From Baffinella frigidus (Eukaryota > Cryptophyceae > Cryptomonadales > Baffinellaceae): a stretch of 18,601 bases of DNA. The notes beneath the pieces are model-generated. The model saw only the letters and a program-made list of their open reading frames with translations, did no database searches and was not told where the DNA came from. Of the stretch, positions 6,001 through 12,186 are shown in pieces (the first letter of the stretch is position 1; the number at the start of each line of letters is the position of its first letter). The stretch is from contig MU647226.1 in the NCBI GenBank assembly GCA_026770585.1, positions 80,654 to 99,254 of the forward strand, in the 5' to 3' direction. Position numbers and translations under genes: made by a program.

Positions 6001-8709
6001 GAGATGAGGTTCATTGAAGTGAACCAAATCGCGATTTGGTTCACTTCTGGTGGCTGGTGGAGAGCCCTGGAGTGTAGCTCTGTCCCACTTGATGTGGGCT
6101 CCTCATCAATACGCCCCCCCACACCAATTTCCAAGGTGAATTTTGCCCCCCCTCCCATGAAATTCACATGAGAAATGGGGGGGGGGGCGAATTAATGAGG
6201 AGCCTAAATCCAAGTGGGACACAGCTAGGGAGTGGGTAAATCGCAGAGATGAGGTTCATTGAAGTGAACCAAATCGCGATTTGGTTCACTGCTGGTGGCT
6301 GGCGAAAGAGGCTGAGATGCTACAGTCCACCCACCCTAACACAGGCTACCGTAACACATACTTACCCTCCACACATACTCCTTCGGCCGGCCCCCGATTT
6401 CCCCCTGCAAGGAAGTATGCCTGAAGGGTGGACACCATAACGCATACCTACCCTCCACACATACTCAATCAGTCCGGCCCCGACGGGTATGTGTTAGGGT
6501 AGGTCCACTGTATCCTGGATGAGAGCAGGCCTCCTCCTTCCTTAGAGGCGCGTGCAAACCACACGTGCAGCACGATCCACCGTCTCCTAGCCCTGTCCCA
6601 CTAAATTCAGTCTCATCATTATTAGTTTTAAAGAAGGATCTCCAGTACAAATTAACCGTCCATCTACGTCTCAATGTATCTAACGATGAGACCAAATTGA
6701 ACTCGAACAGAGCACGGTCTCCTTCCCCCCAGCACACTGATCCACCAGACTGATCCAGACGGTGGATCTCATAGGAAAACGGTTTTAAATTAAAACTTTG
6801 GATTCAATGACAATTACTACACGAATGCTTTAATATTGCTAGAGCTATTCCGGTAGGACTTGTCGCGTTTTCGATTTCGAGACTTCGAGACTTCGAGACT
6901 TCATTTGTTCCATGAGATTTGAAACGGTGTGTTTTAAAACGTTTTACGCCCTTTAAAACCTTTTTGAAGTCTGAAATCTTGAAATCTCGAAGTCGAAAAC
7001 GCGACAAGTCCTACCGGAATGGCTCTAGTAAAACTCATTATGTGTAGTAAATTTCATTACCAGAAAGTTTTAAATCGAAAACGTTTTCCTGTGAGATCGT
7101 CTCCTCTCCCTGCAGACTGATCCACCAGACTGATCCAGACGGTGGATCGTCTTTATTCGGGGGAACCCATTTTTCTTTCATTTGATGGCAGCGAAAATTA
7201 CCACACAATTCGTTGTTATCAGTAATATTAAAGCATTTGTGTAGTAATTTTCGTTGCCATCAAATGGAAGAAAAACAGGTTTCCCCGGATGAGTCTCCTT
7301 TCCCTGCAGACTGATCGAGGGATCCTAGGACCAAAAAGTCTCGGCCTACGGTAGGAGGTCCTAGGCAATGCCGTAGGCCTAACTACCCCATTTTCCGCGC
7401 AGGCTGCCCTGCATGCCGTGCACCGCAGCGACTCGCCCTGCTTCCTGGTAGACCCCTACGTCTCGATCATCTCTCCCCCTAGCGTGTGCCGTCGACATAT
7501 CAACATAATAAACTTCGCTTTCCCCCCTTGCTTACGCACGAGGAGAGAAACGCGACGGTGGATCGTACCAGAAAGTCATGCAGCAGGGTGTCTTTCAAGT
7601 CCTCCTGGCGCATCGGCGAGATGGCGACGAGTTGCCCCCCGGCAGCTTGGATGTGCCCGACCACCGCCTGCAGGTGTTCTAAGTGCGCCACGCAGTACGG
7701 GCACCTGCACGGGGGGAGGGTAGGCGAGGTTTGTTCAGTTGACAACGCCCCCCCACGCGTCAGACCCCGGCCGACAGGCTTTCCTTTCAGCGCGCCCGCG
7801 CAGGGCCCGGATCTCACTTGCAGTGGGATTCATGGCGCGGCCAACACGGCAGCGGGTGGCGAGCGACCGGTTGGTTAGAGCGAGCGAGCCGAGCGGAGGG
7901 GGGCGGGGCAGCGAGCGACGGGGCGAATCCTTCGTTGGAGCGAAGAGCAAGCGCGGGAGGGGGGCGGAGGCGAGTGGGGGGGGAGGGAGATACCAGAAGC
8001 CACGGTAGAACACGACGACCATTGCGCCCCGCGAAAGCAGGTCCTCACTTTTCACCATTGCCCCGTCTTTGTTTTGCAGCTCAAACTCCGGGAATTTGTC
8101 GTCCACCTGGCGGACCCCAGGGAGAAGAAGATGGTAAGGTGTTGATCGGGCAGCTCACGGGAAGTGTAGTCGCCCACCGTTTGAAAAAAACAGCTGGAAC
8201 AACCCTGGTGTATCACGGTCGGCGGTTCGGGCGGGTTTGACCTTGAGCATCACTTTCCTGATCAGAAGGGCCTGGTCCGCGTACAAGGTCGTGTATTGCG
8301 CCACAAGGTTCTCAAGCGCGGCCTGCTCATCACGGATCGCTCAGCGCTTTGAGGGGCGGTGCAGCGAAGAGAAGCGCCGGCGTTGAGGGTGGGTGGTTTC
8401 GCTGCACTGCCCCCTTCACAGCGCTGAGAGATGCGTGTAGTCGGTGATGGAGACGTGTGCAAACGCGTGGCCAGTGGCTCAAGAATCTGACTGTCACCAT
8501 CTTTCCCTGAAGCTGCGAGAGAAGAACGGAGTGGAGCACACCTTCGCTCTGTCGTCTCCTCCTCCCATGATCTCCTGTAACTTTTTTGTCACCAGCTCCA
8601 GGTCCTCGGCCAGTGTGTCGCTCGACATCTGCAGCTGCTGCTCCGACCGCGACCGCTGCACCTCGACGGGCGGCGCGTCGGCTGGGGCGTGCGCAGGAGC
8701 TTTGGGCAT
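2910..8709 (-). CDS. Peroxiredoxin-like (AhpC/TSA) gene, split, C-terminal exon not found
   Basis: Joined exons 8709-8542, 8339-8242, 8106-7994, 7704-7569 and 3026-2910 give a thioredoxin-fold peroxiredoxin-like protein. Seen: an N-terminal helical charged stretch, LKVDDKFPEFEL at the domain start, VVVFYRGFWCPYC (active site with CPYC), VAISP and VLSDPGD. Members of the bacterial and algal peroxiredoxin-like family carry this FYRGxWCPYC signature and reduce peroxides or act as thiol oxidoreductases; the exact substrate is not readable here. The last three junctions keep phase: TG|G makes the active-site Trp codon, and CTG|GTG joins HDFL to VLSDPG. The join between the first two exons is unresolved in phase. 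The family's usual C-terminal part (a PATFVID-like strand and the last helix) was not found to the left, so the gene is truncated, runs beyond the window, or is dead. The 3027-7568 intron is about 4.5 kb and packed with elements. Confidence 0.8.
3180..3219 (-). pseudogene. Peroxiredoxin exon 5'-end duplicate
   Basis: The first 40 nt of the exon at 2910-3026 are repeated here (VLSDPGDLVAKQM), again after an AG acceptor (CCGCAG). After 40 nt the similarity stops. It lies between the true exon and its upstream partner, so it could act as a decoy or alternative acceptor. Confidence 0.7.
3266..3623. mobile_element. Inverted-repeat element with long arms (358 bp)
   Basis: Arms of roughly 100 bp: CCAGTACAAAAGTGCGAATA at the left end pairs with TATTCGCACTTTTGCACTGG at the right. 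Both arms contain AATAAAACTCAGGCAGAGCT or its complement, and AGTCCTTCTTGAATCGGT at the inner ends. The loop, about 3367-3521, has a poly-G run and a reading frame described separately. A partial relative of one arm is at 4658-4754. Confidence 0.8.
3400..3570 (-). other. Possible captured coding fragment inside the hairpin element
   Basis: The minus strand has an open stretch reading ESVFPAGVMLKPGGTVLLIV and continuing ARPVTEVLACVRAGFPE. LKPGGTVLLIV resembles the glycine-rich segment of class I methyltransferases, but it is too short to assign, and part of it is arm sequence. A host exon piece caught between the arms is one reading; chance is the other. Confidence 0.25.
3713..3750 (+). repeat. 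38 bp direct repeat, left copy
   Basis: ACTCGCCCGCCGCGCGAGTC then ACCCTCATCCGGGAGTAT; the second copy is 3916-3953. ACTCGC..GCGAGT inside it is palindromic. The 165 bp between the copies shows no gene. Confidence 0.85.
3916..3953 (+). repeat. 38 bp direct repeat, right copy
   Basis: Same as 3713-3750 with one substitution near the end (GGGAATAT). The pair may be remains of a target duplication or a local tandem duplication. Confidence 0.85.
3980..4111 (+). mobile_element. Family G element, copy 1 (right end lost)
   Basis: Begins CCACTTAGCAGCCACCGGGG and runs parallel to 5817-5955 for about 130 bp, then diverges after GACCGCTGC, so the right terminal GCTGCTAAGTGG is missing. Confidence 0.75.
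4112..4493. other. Unassigned stretch with a 30 bp dispersed repeat
   Basis: Open frames here are short and unlike known proteins. 4281-4310 (GAGGATCCTATTTACATGTG and the next 10 bp) recurs at 13557-13586. GTACCAGGGTAGGG/CCAACCTGGTGCC (4317-4348) is a weak hairpin. GTTACTACACAAAT at 4387 is half of the family E stem. Confidence 0.45.
4494..4635. mobile_element. Inverted-repeat element, CATCTCGGAAGATAACTG ends (142 bp)
   Basis: CATCTCGGAAGATAACTGAA at the left pairs with TTCAGTTATCTTTCGAGATG at the right. AT-rich interior with AATTAGG repeats. Single copy in the window, non-coding. Confidence 0.75.
4658..4834. mobile_element. Inverted-repeat element with amplified right end
   Basis: 4658-4754 is homologous to one arm of the element at 3266-3623 (reverse complement of about 3241-3337). 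The opposite end, which should be a single AATAAAAGTCAGGCAGAG, has become a tandem array. Confidence 0.7.
4755..4834 (+). repeat. 16 bp tandem repeat, five perfect units
   Basis: Five identical units TAAAAGTCAGGCAGAG. The unit equals the terminal part of the surrounding inverted-repeat element, so an element end has been amplified in place. Confidence 0.95.
4868..4975 (-). repeat. CACCACTCTACCAGACAG minisatellite, locus 3
   Basis: About five degenerate 18 bp units, reverse orientation, paired with the forward array at 5296-5372. Confidence 0.75.
5011..5072 (-). repeat. Palindromic CCTACGG repeat, shared with 12478-12540
   Basis: The reverse complement of this 62 bp segment (TTACCTTATCCGTAGGAACC, CCCTATG, CGCCTACCGTAGGGTC) is found at 12478-12540 with few changes. 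It is internally palindromic and built of the same CCTAC-GTAGG modules as families A, B and D. Confidence 0.75.
5087..5158. repeat. Perfect 12 bp stem hairpin
   Basis: ATGGCACCCCGC (5087-5098) and GCGGGGTGCCAT (5147-5158) pair perfectly around a 48 nt loop. No copy seen elsewhere. Confidence 0.7.
5296..5372 (+). repeat. GGTAGAGTGGTGCTGTCT minisatellite, locus 4
   Basis: About four degenerate 18 bp units in forward orientation, ending directly at family G copy 2. Confidence 0.75.
5374..5473 (+). mobile_element. Family G element, copy 2: internally deleted, right end triplicated
   Basis: CCACTTAGCAGCCACCGGGG is joined after a few bases to CTCGGCCGCTGCTAAGTGG (ends 5421), leaving a 48 bp element. 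The last 26 bp is then repeated twice more (5422-5447, 5448-5473), each copy starting AGAGCAGCTCGGCC. Confidence 0.85.
5670..5805. repeat. Inverted repeat with CCACCAGAAG...CTTCTGGTGG arms
   Basis: GAGCCACCAGAAGAGAACCA (5670-5689) pairs with TGGTTCACTTCTGGTGGCTG (5783-5802). The same arm forms the perfect palindromes at 6016-6047 and 6264-6289. The poly-C run at about 5640-5648 lies just outside. Confidence 0.65.
5817..5955 (+). mobile_element. Family G element, copy 3 (complete, 139 bp)
   Basis: Terminal repeats CCACTTAGCAGC and GCTGCTAAGTGG, with an internal TTCACCTTGAATTCAAGGTGAA palindrome near 5908-5930. Non-coding. Defines the family for copies at 3980 and 5374. Confidence 0.85.
5985..6058 (+). 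repeat. Duplicated palindrome block, left copy
   Basis: GAGTGGGTAAATCGCAGAGA leads into a perfect 32 bp palindrome at 6016-6047 (arm GAAGTGAACCAAATCG). The copy at 6230-6303 is offset by exactly 245 bp. Confidence 0.9.
6075..6227. mobile_element. Inverted-repeat element between duplicated blocks (153 bp)
   Basis: TAGCTCTGTCCCACTTGATG and CCAAGTGGGACACAGCTA form the ends, followed inward by GGCTCCTCAT / ATGAGGAGCC. Centre is rich in G/C runs. It belongs with the CTAGCTCTG-ended group. Confidence 0.75.
6230..6303 (+). repeat. Duplicated palindrome block, right copy
   Basis: Same as 5985-6058; one change (CTGCTGG for CTTCTGG) shortens the perfect palindrome to 26 bp (6264-6289). Confidence 0.9.
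6321..6512. mobile_element. Inverted-repeat element, TACAGTCCACC ends (192 bp)
   Basis: TACAGTCCACCCACCCTAACACA at the left pairs imperfectly with TGTGTTAGGGTAGGTCCACTGTA at the right. Inside, CCCTCCACACATACTC is present twice (about 6364 and 6451). Ends are TA, as in families A and B. Confidence 0.75.
6586..6713. mobile_element. Diverged CTAGCTCTG-group element
   Basis: CCTAGCCCTGTCCCAC at the left and CGAACAGAG at the right, with AGTCTCATCATTA / TAACGATGAGACC inside. Arms are interrupted, so limits are approximate. Confidence 0.5.
6736..6768 (+). repeat. 33 bp direct repeat flanking a nested hairpin, left
   Basis: ACTGATCCACCAGACTGATC then CAGACGGTGGATC; identical copy at 7116-7148, 380 bp away. 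GATCCACC and GGTGGATC inside it are complementary. Confidence 0.9.
6774..7089. mobile_element. Nested hairpin: family E shell with a second hairpin in its loop
   Basis: Outer arms GGAAAACGGTTTTAAATTAA / TTTAAATCGAAAACGTTTTCC, then the E stem (CAATTACTACACG at 6811, TGTGTAGTAAATTTC at 7041). The E loop starts with AATGCTTTAATATT as in copies 1 and 2 (reverse orientation), but is interrupted by another hairpin with arms CTATTCCGGTAGGACTTGTC / GACAAGTCCTACCGGAATGG (about 6840-7030) that contains GAGACTTC repeats. This is an insertion into an insertion. Confidence 0.8.
7116..7148 (+). repeat. 33 bp direct repeat flanking a nested hairpin, right
   Basis: Exact copy of 6736-6768. Confidence 0.9.
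7154..7292. mobile_element. Family E hairpin element, copy 2
   Basis: Arms ATTTTTCTTTCATTTGATGG / CCATCAAATGGAAGAAAAAC around the E stem (GAAAATTACCACACA and TGTGTAGTAATTTTC); loop 7208-7237 is 30 nt and clearly related to that of copy 1. The right end CCCCGGATGAGTC matches the left end of copy 1 in reverse. Confidence 0.8.
7318..7395. repeat. Palindromic CCTAGG/CCTACGG fragment (family D-like)
   Basis: CGGCCTACGGTAGGAGGTCC, TAGGCAATGCCGTAGGCC and TAACTACCCCATTTTC repeat the modules of the complete element at 17693-17844 in a partial form. Confidence 0.55.
7569..7704 (-). CDS. Peroxiredoxin exon with second active-site Cys and VAISP
   Basis: 136 nt starting G|TGC so that the Trp codon is completed, then CPYCVAHLEHLQAVVGHIQA, AGGQLVAISP, MRQEDLKDTLLHDFL. 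Acceptor CCGTGCAG|GTGCCC at 7705-7712, donor CTG|GTACGA below 7569. CPYC and the VAISP strand are the family's most conserved features. Confidence 0.85.
7994..8106 (-). CDS. Peroxiredoxin exon with FYRG active-site strand
   Basis: 113 nt from GTG (an internal Val codon, not a start): VDDKFPEFELQNKDG then AMVKSEDLLSRGAMVVVFYRGF. Acceptor CCGCCAG|GTGGAC, donor TG|GTATCT. The intron to the next exon (7705-7993, 289 nt) is GC-rich and holds GAGCGAGC-type low-complexity sequence. Confidence 0.88.
8242..8339 (-). CDS. Peroxiredoxin upstream exon (helical leader)
   Basis: 98 nt reading IRDEQAALENLVAQYTTLY then ADQALLIRKVMLK, joined in phase 0 to VDDKFPEF across a 135 nt intron (donor AAG|GTCAAA). 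The proposed acceptor CTGAG|CGATCC is the last base pair of an inverted repeat (8342-8426), so the 5' limit is uncertain. Confidence 0.65.
8342..8426. mobile_element. Inverted repeat abutting a peroxiredoxin splice acceptor
   Basis: CAGCGCTTTGAGGGGCGGTG and CACTGCCCCCTTCACAGCGCTG pair imperfectly, with further CAGCGAA/TTCGCTG pairing. CAGCGCTG at both ends lies where AG|CG is needed for the exon at 8242-8339, so the insertion may have copied the acceptor. Confidence 0.65.
8542..8709 (-). CDS. Probable first peroxiredoxin exon
   Basis: 56 codons from ATG at 8707-8709: MPKAPAHAPADAPPVEVQRS, then RSEQQLQMSSDTLAEDLELV, TKKLQEIMGGGDDRAK; donor AAG|GTGTGC. Pro/Ala-rich start followed by an amphipathic helix, unlike any part of the catalytic domain. 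A longer start at 8748 (MIPLEFHRDLL) is also open. Link to the next exon is not in matching phase as drawn, so an exon is missed or the limit is wrong. Confidence 0.5.
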
Positions 8710-8749
8710 GGCGCACAAAAGATCGCGATGAAATTCCAGAGGGATCACG

Positions 8750-9430
8750 CAAGAGGAATATGATAGACCCTTGGATCACGCGGGTCCTAGGGGTCCCTGT
8801 CGCGACCGGGTAGGACATACGTTCCGGAACGCGTTCGTTTCACAGGCGTAGAGATCCGTGAATGCCAAATGTGTCGATCGTGACTGTGTGTTGAGGACGT
8901 GACCAAGGAAAAAATTGCGTCGTTTCGTGTCAAGGGGTATTTTTAGAAAAAAATACCCCTTGTTCGTGTCGTCTTCGTGTCCACGCGTGTTCTCTTGCTC
9001 AGTGAGTCAAGAGCTTGGTTTTCCATGGGCGAGCATGGGTAAATCTCTCCCCTTGTAATCTCTCCCCTTGGGGCGAGTTTTTACATCCACGGGTTTCCAG
9101 GAAGGTGGAAACAGTGTGTGGCCTTCGGCTGCTGGGAGCGGCTGGGCTGGTGGGCCCGGGCTGACAAGCAAGCAGACACACGGGCTGACAAGCGAAGCAG
9201 GTGGTGGACGCGATGAAGGCAGAGCACCAGCACAGCACCTCAGAGCACGCCCTTGGCTTCGCGCTCGGTGCGCTTGGTGCTTCACTCTCTCCATCTGGCT
9301 TCTGTGCCCCCCTCCTCGCAGTCGCTCGATTTCATCCGGAAACCTTCTCCTCTGAATTTTCTCTCTGGAGTTCCGAGTGACAAACACAGGCCCGTTTGTC
9401 GCTTCCAAAGGGACGACTCGTGCGGTGCCC
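8750..9430. other. No recognisable gene; short hairpin at 8931-8962
   Basis: A perfect 14 bp stem CAAGGGGTATTTTT/AAAAATACCCCTTG with a 4 nt loop lies at 8931-8962. ATCTCTCCCCTTG is tandemly doubled at about 9043-9070. A minus-strand frame at 9240-9430 (VFVTRNSREKIQRRRF) looks mildly coding-like but matches no family known to me. Confidence 0.4.
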
Positions 9431-9437
9431 AAAACGA

Positions 9438-9565
9438 GTCGTCCCGAAGACTCTCTCTCTCTCTCTCTATCTATTTATCATAATATCTCTCGCTCGCGCT
9501 CGCTCGTTCGCGTTCTCTCTCGCTCTCTTTCTCTTTCTATCTCTTTCGCGCGCTCTATCTCTCTT
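9438..9565. repeat. CT/CGCT-rich microsatellite
   Basis: Low-complexity CTCTCTCT, CTCGCTCG and TCTTTCTC runs. Complementary GA-rich tracts lie at 11290-11535 and 13070-13162. Confidence 0.9.
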
Positions 9566-9670
9566 GGCAACCGGAGTCGGAACGACACCGTGGCAGAAGG
9601 AGCAACATACACGGGGCCGCTGCGTGGCCGGAAGCTCCAGCCAGCCACCACTAGGACTCCTAGCCCTTGG

Positions 9671-9962
9671 AGGTGGCTCAAATATCTGAATAGTGCTCTG
9701 GGGCATTTTCGGTTTTACCTTCTAGACCTTGGATCTAATCCGGCCAGGTATTTAAATCAAATGCTCGGGAGTTCCCCGAATGTACGAAAATTACTACACA
9801 TGATCTTTTGGACACGAGTCTTTTATCGCATGTGTAGTAATTTTCGTTGTATTGGGAACTCCGCCGAGCATTTAAATTAAATACCTGACCGGATGAGATC
9901 GGGGTCGAATCCGACCCCGATCCAAGGTAAAATCGAAGACCTTCCAGGGCCCTATTTGAGCC
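9671..9962. mobile_element. Compound hairpin with family E core, copy 4
   Basis: Three layers pair: the outer arm GGCTCAAAT / ATTTGAGCC with TTTTACCTT / AAGGTAAAA; the middle arm GGTATTTAAATCAAATGCTC / GAGCATTTAAATTAAATACC with CGGGAGTTCCC / GGGAACTCCG (9732-9900); and the E stem CGAAAATTACTACACA / TGTGTAGTAATTTTCG around a 30 nt loop (9801-9830). A separate perfect palindrome (GATCGGGGTCG, AATC, CGACCCCGATC) sits at 9897-9922 on the right side only. Confidence 0.75.
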
Positions 9963-10519
9963 ACTTGGGATGGCTGGTGGCAGCCACCGAGTCTGCGGGG
10001 GGCGAAAGAGTCGAGCGCAGGGACGGGGCGAGTCAGGGCGTGCACAGGGTTTCGGGTTTCGAATTTAGGTTTGCCGAAGAGGATTTTTTTACTTGATTGA
10101 TTTGCACTGGAAACGGCACGATTCCGGGCGACATCCGGTACAAACGACACACAATTCGGAACCGATCGAGGGTGCGTATTTACATGTACGGGGCGAGTCA
10201 GGGTGCGCACAGGGATAGGCCAGGTGCCTCCCTCCTCCCCCCACCCCTCTCTCTGCAGAGATTGGTAATTTAGTGCCAAACAACCAGCGTCAGCGCCGCA
10301 CATGCCTTACGCATTGTGCTACTTACTGTACCCCGTGTCGGCCGCTCTTACGAGCTTTTCTCCGGATGTATTCTATCTCCACCTCCTACCCTTTTCTCGT
10401 TTGTTCATCCCTTTCCTACCGCCGATATCTACGAATACAGAGAGCTGTGGGGTTGCGAGTTGGGTGTGGTGGTGCTAGGTTTAGGGTTTAGGATTTTTAT
10501 CTCTTTTATCAGAACCCAG
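9963..10519. other. No recognisable gene; 27 bp direct repeat
   Basis: ACGGGGCGAGTCAGGGYG then YGCACAGGG-type sequence occurs at 10023-10049 and 10188-10214, 165 bp apart. TAGGTTTAGGGTTTAGG near 10477-10493 is a short telomere-like stretch. Open frames are not protein-like. Confidence 0.5.
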
Positions 10520-10589
10520 CCAAGAGGTCCTAGCCAGGTCCTAGGGCCCTACGGTAGGGCGTATGCACCTACTCGCCACTTAAGGGATA
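10520..10589 (-). mobile_element. Family B half-element
   Basis: Starts inside the element (CAAGAGGTCCTAGCCAGGTC) and ends CGCCACTTAAGGGATA. The left terminal repeat is absent. Confidence 0.7.
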
Positions 10590-10727
10590 GCCCCGATGTC
10601 TCTGTACACACACAGGGGAAGTTCGTGATGGGCGCGCCAGACAGTTCAGGGTTGGTTTTGGACAAAAACCAACCAAGAACCCAGTGAATTCACCCTCGGG
10701 AGTCCGCATTGCCACTGCAAACCTTAC

Positions 10728-10890
10728 ACCCTTAACCCTTAACCCTTAACCCTTAACCCTTAACCCTAAACCCTGAACCCTGAACCCTTAACCCTAAACC
10801 ATAAACTTCAACCCTGAACCCTGAACCCTAAACCCTAAACCCTAAACCCTGAACCCTACACCCTAAACCCCAAACCCTAACCCCCAAACC
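10728..10890 (-). repeat. Interstitial telomere-like tract (CCCTTAA/CCCTAAA/CCCTGAA)
   Basis: About 22 heptamers, first CCCTTAA, then mixed CCCTAAA and CCCTGAA. CCCTAAA is the plant/alga-type telomere unit. The C-rich strand is on plus here, opposite to the G-rich arrays at 1, 1488 and 2463. Confidence 0.92.
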
Positions 10891-10978
10891 CTCAACCCTC
10901 AACCCTCCACCCTCCACCCTCCACTCTCCACCCTCCACCCTCCACCCTCCACCCTCCACCCTCCACCCTCCACCCTAA
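10891..10978 (-). repeat. CCCTCAA/CCCTCCA heptamer array
   Basis: Continuation of the telomere-like tract with a changed unit, about eleven copies of CCCTCCA. Gradual unit change (TAA to GAA to CAA to CCA) is visible along the tract. Confidence 0.9.
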
Positions 10979-11289
10979 ACCTTAAACGCAGGTTCAGTAG
11001 TTCGTTCAGTTGCCCACGGGTCCGCGGGGTGCCAGGGGTGGGCGTCAGCCGGACACCGGGGGTTCTGGGGACACAGCCCCGTGTAGTAAAGTGCCGCGAT
11101 CCTCTGTACAGGGGGGCTTGATGTGATCCGAAAGGAAGCATTGTCTTTCTACAGAACCAGTTCCGGTGTCCGCCTATGTTGGGAGCTCAAAGAACCTAAA
11201 GGACCTAAAGTCACTCCGGCTGTCCTGCTCGGGACTGTGTCCCCTGAGGGGGGGAGGGGATCGCTGCGCCATCCGAGTGCGGGCACTCA
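10979..11289. other. No recognisable gene
   Basis: Spacer between the heptamer tract and the GA-rich tract. No repeats or protein-like frames recognised. Confidence 0.4.
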
Positions 11290-11499
11290 AACGAGAGGGG
11301 AGAGAGAGGGAGAGAGGGGGAGAGAGAGGGAGAGGGAGAGGGAGGGAGCGAGCGCGAGTGAGAGAGCGAGAGAGCGAGAGCGAGAGCGCGAGAGAGCGAG
11401 GAAGAGAGCGAGAGAGCGAGCGAGAGAGAGACAGAGCGAGAGAGAGAGCGAGAGAGGGAGAAAGGTAGAGAGAGAGCGAGAGAGAGCGAGAGAGAGACG

Positions 11500-11533
<34 letters not shown>

Positions 11534-11535
11534 CT
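11290..11535. repeat. GA/GAGC-rich microsatellite
   Basis: Long purine-rich tract of GAGAGAG with GAGCGAG interruptions. Long open frames on both strands here (Ser/Leu-rich or Arg/Glu-rich) are low-complexity artefacts. Confidence 0.93.
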
Positions 11536-11688
11536 GCGGGCACTCACCCTGCCTGCGGTGGTCTCTCGAGCTACACCTAGGTGATGGGCGATCTAGTGTA
11601 AACGAACAAATGTCCAGCCTCGGTTTCCGAGGGTGTGTACCGGGCCAGGCCAAGACGGGTGTCAGAGAGCGAGCGATTTACTGTACAG

Positions 11689-11809
11689 TACAGGGGTACC
11701 TTGCTCACAAGAAAACGCCCCCTCCCTAGGACCACCGTAGGGCCCCAGGCATGGTCCTACTTTAGGGTCCTAGGAGGGGGCAGTTTCTTATCAGCGAGGC
11801 ACCCCTGTA
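11689..11809. mobile_element. Family A hairpin element, copy 2 (121 bp)
   Basis: Ends TACAGGGGTACCTTGCTCAC and CAGCGAGGCACCCCTGTA; preceded by CTGTACAG, so the left side is TGTACAGTACAGGGG. Same length as copies at 194 and 11888. Confidence 0.85.
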
Positions 11810-11887
11810 AAGCAACACGCCGACCTGGGGGCAAGAGCACCGCCCTCGTGAGGCGAAGGCGGAGATCTGCTGGTGGTTCCGAGGATG

Positions 11888-12008
11888 TACAGGGGTACCT
11901 CGCTCATGAGAAACCGCCTCCCCCTAGGACCCTACAGTAGGACTATGCCTAGGGTCCTATGGTGGTCCTAGGGGGGTGGGCGTTTCTTATGAGCGAGGTA
12001 CCCCTGTA
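11888..12008. mobile_element. Family A hairpin element, copy 3 (121 bp)
   Basis: Ends TACAGGGGTACCTCGCTCAT and ATGAGCGAGGTACCCCTGTA. Its final TA (12007-12008) is also the first TA of the adjoining family B copy. Confidence 0.87.
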
Positions 12009-12111
12009 TCCCTTAAGTGGCGATGCGGTCAAATTTGACCGCCAAGAGGTGCTAGGCAGGTCTTAGGGATCTACCGTAGGGCGTATGTGCCTACTCGCCA
12101 CTTAAGGGATA
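12007..12111. mobile_element. Family B hairpin element, copy 4 (105 bp)
   Basis: Ends TATCCCTTAAGTGGCGATG and CGCCACTTAAGGGATA, with GTCAAATTTGACCGCC in the left half. Shares one TA with family A copy 3. Confidence 0.87.
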
Positions 12112-12186
12112 CGTCTTGAGTCCGTGAATTCACTGTGTAATCCGTGAATCCATGCCAACTTGAGGCCCGATGAAATGGCGCAGACG

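Noticed and set aside
7994-8106. GTG at 8104-8106 as translation start of a separate short protein
   Set aside because: An AG acceptor precedes it, and LKVDDKFPEF continues smoothly from the upstream exon, so it is an internal Val codon.
7739-8240. Plus-strand frames opposite the peroxiredoxin exons
   Set aside because: They are shadow frames; the minus strand carries the recognisable active site.
8931-8962. Perfect GC/T stem-loop as a rho-independent terminator
   Set aside because: The setting is eukaryotic, and the stem is followed by TTCGTG and not by a T-run; kept only as a hairpin.
9377-9880. Plus-strand frame of 167 codons
   Set aside because: It runs through the CT microsatellite and then the compound hairpin, with no protein-like conservation.
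10728-10978. Telomeric fusion point joining opposed telomeres
   Set aside because: Only the C-rich orientation is present in this tract; no head-to-head junction is seen.
11166-11653. Long open frames on both strands (Arg/Glu-rich and Ser/Leu-rich)
   Set aside because: They are translations of the GA-rich microsatellite; any frame lacks stops there.
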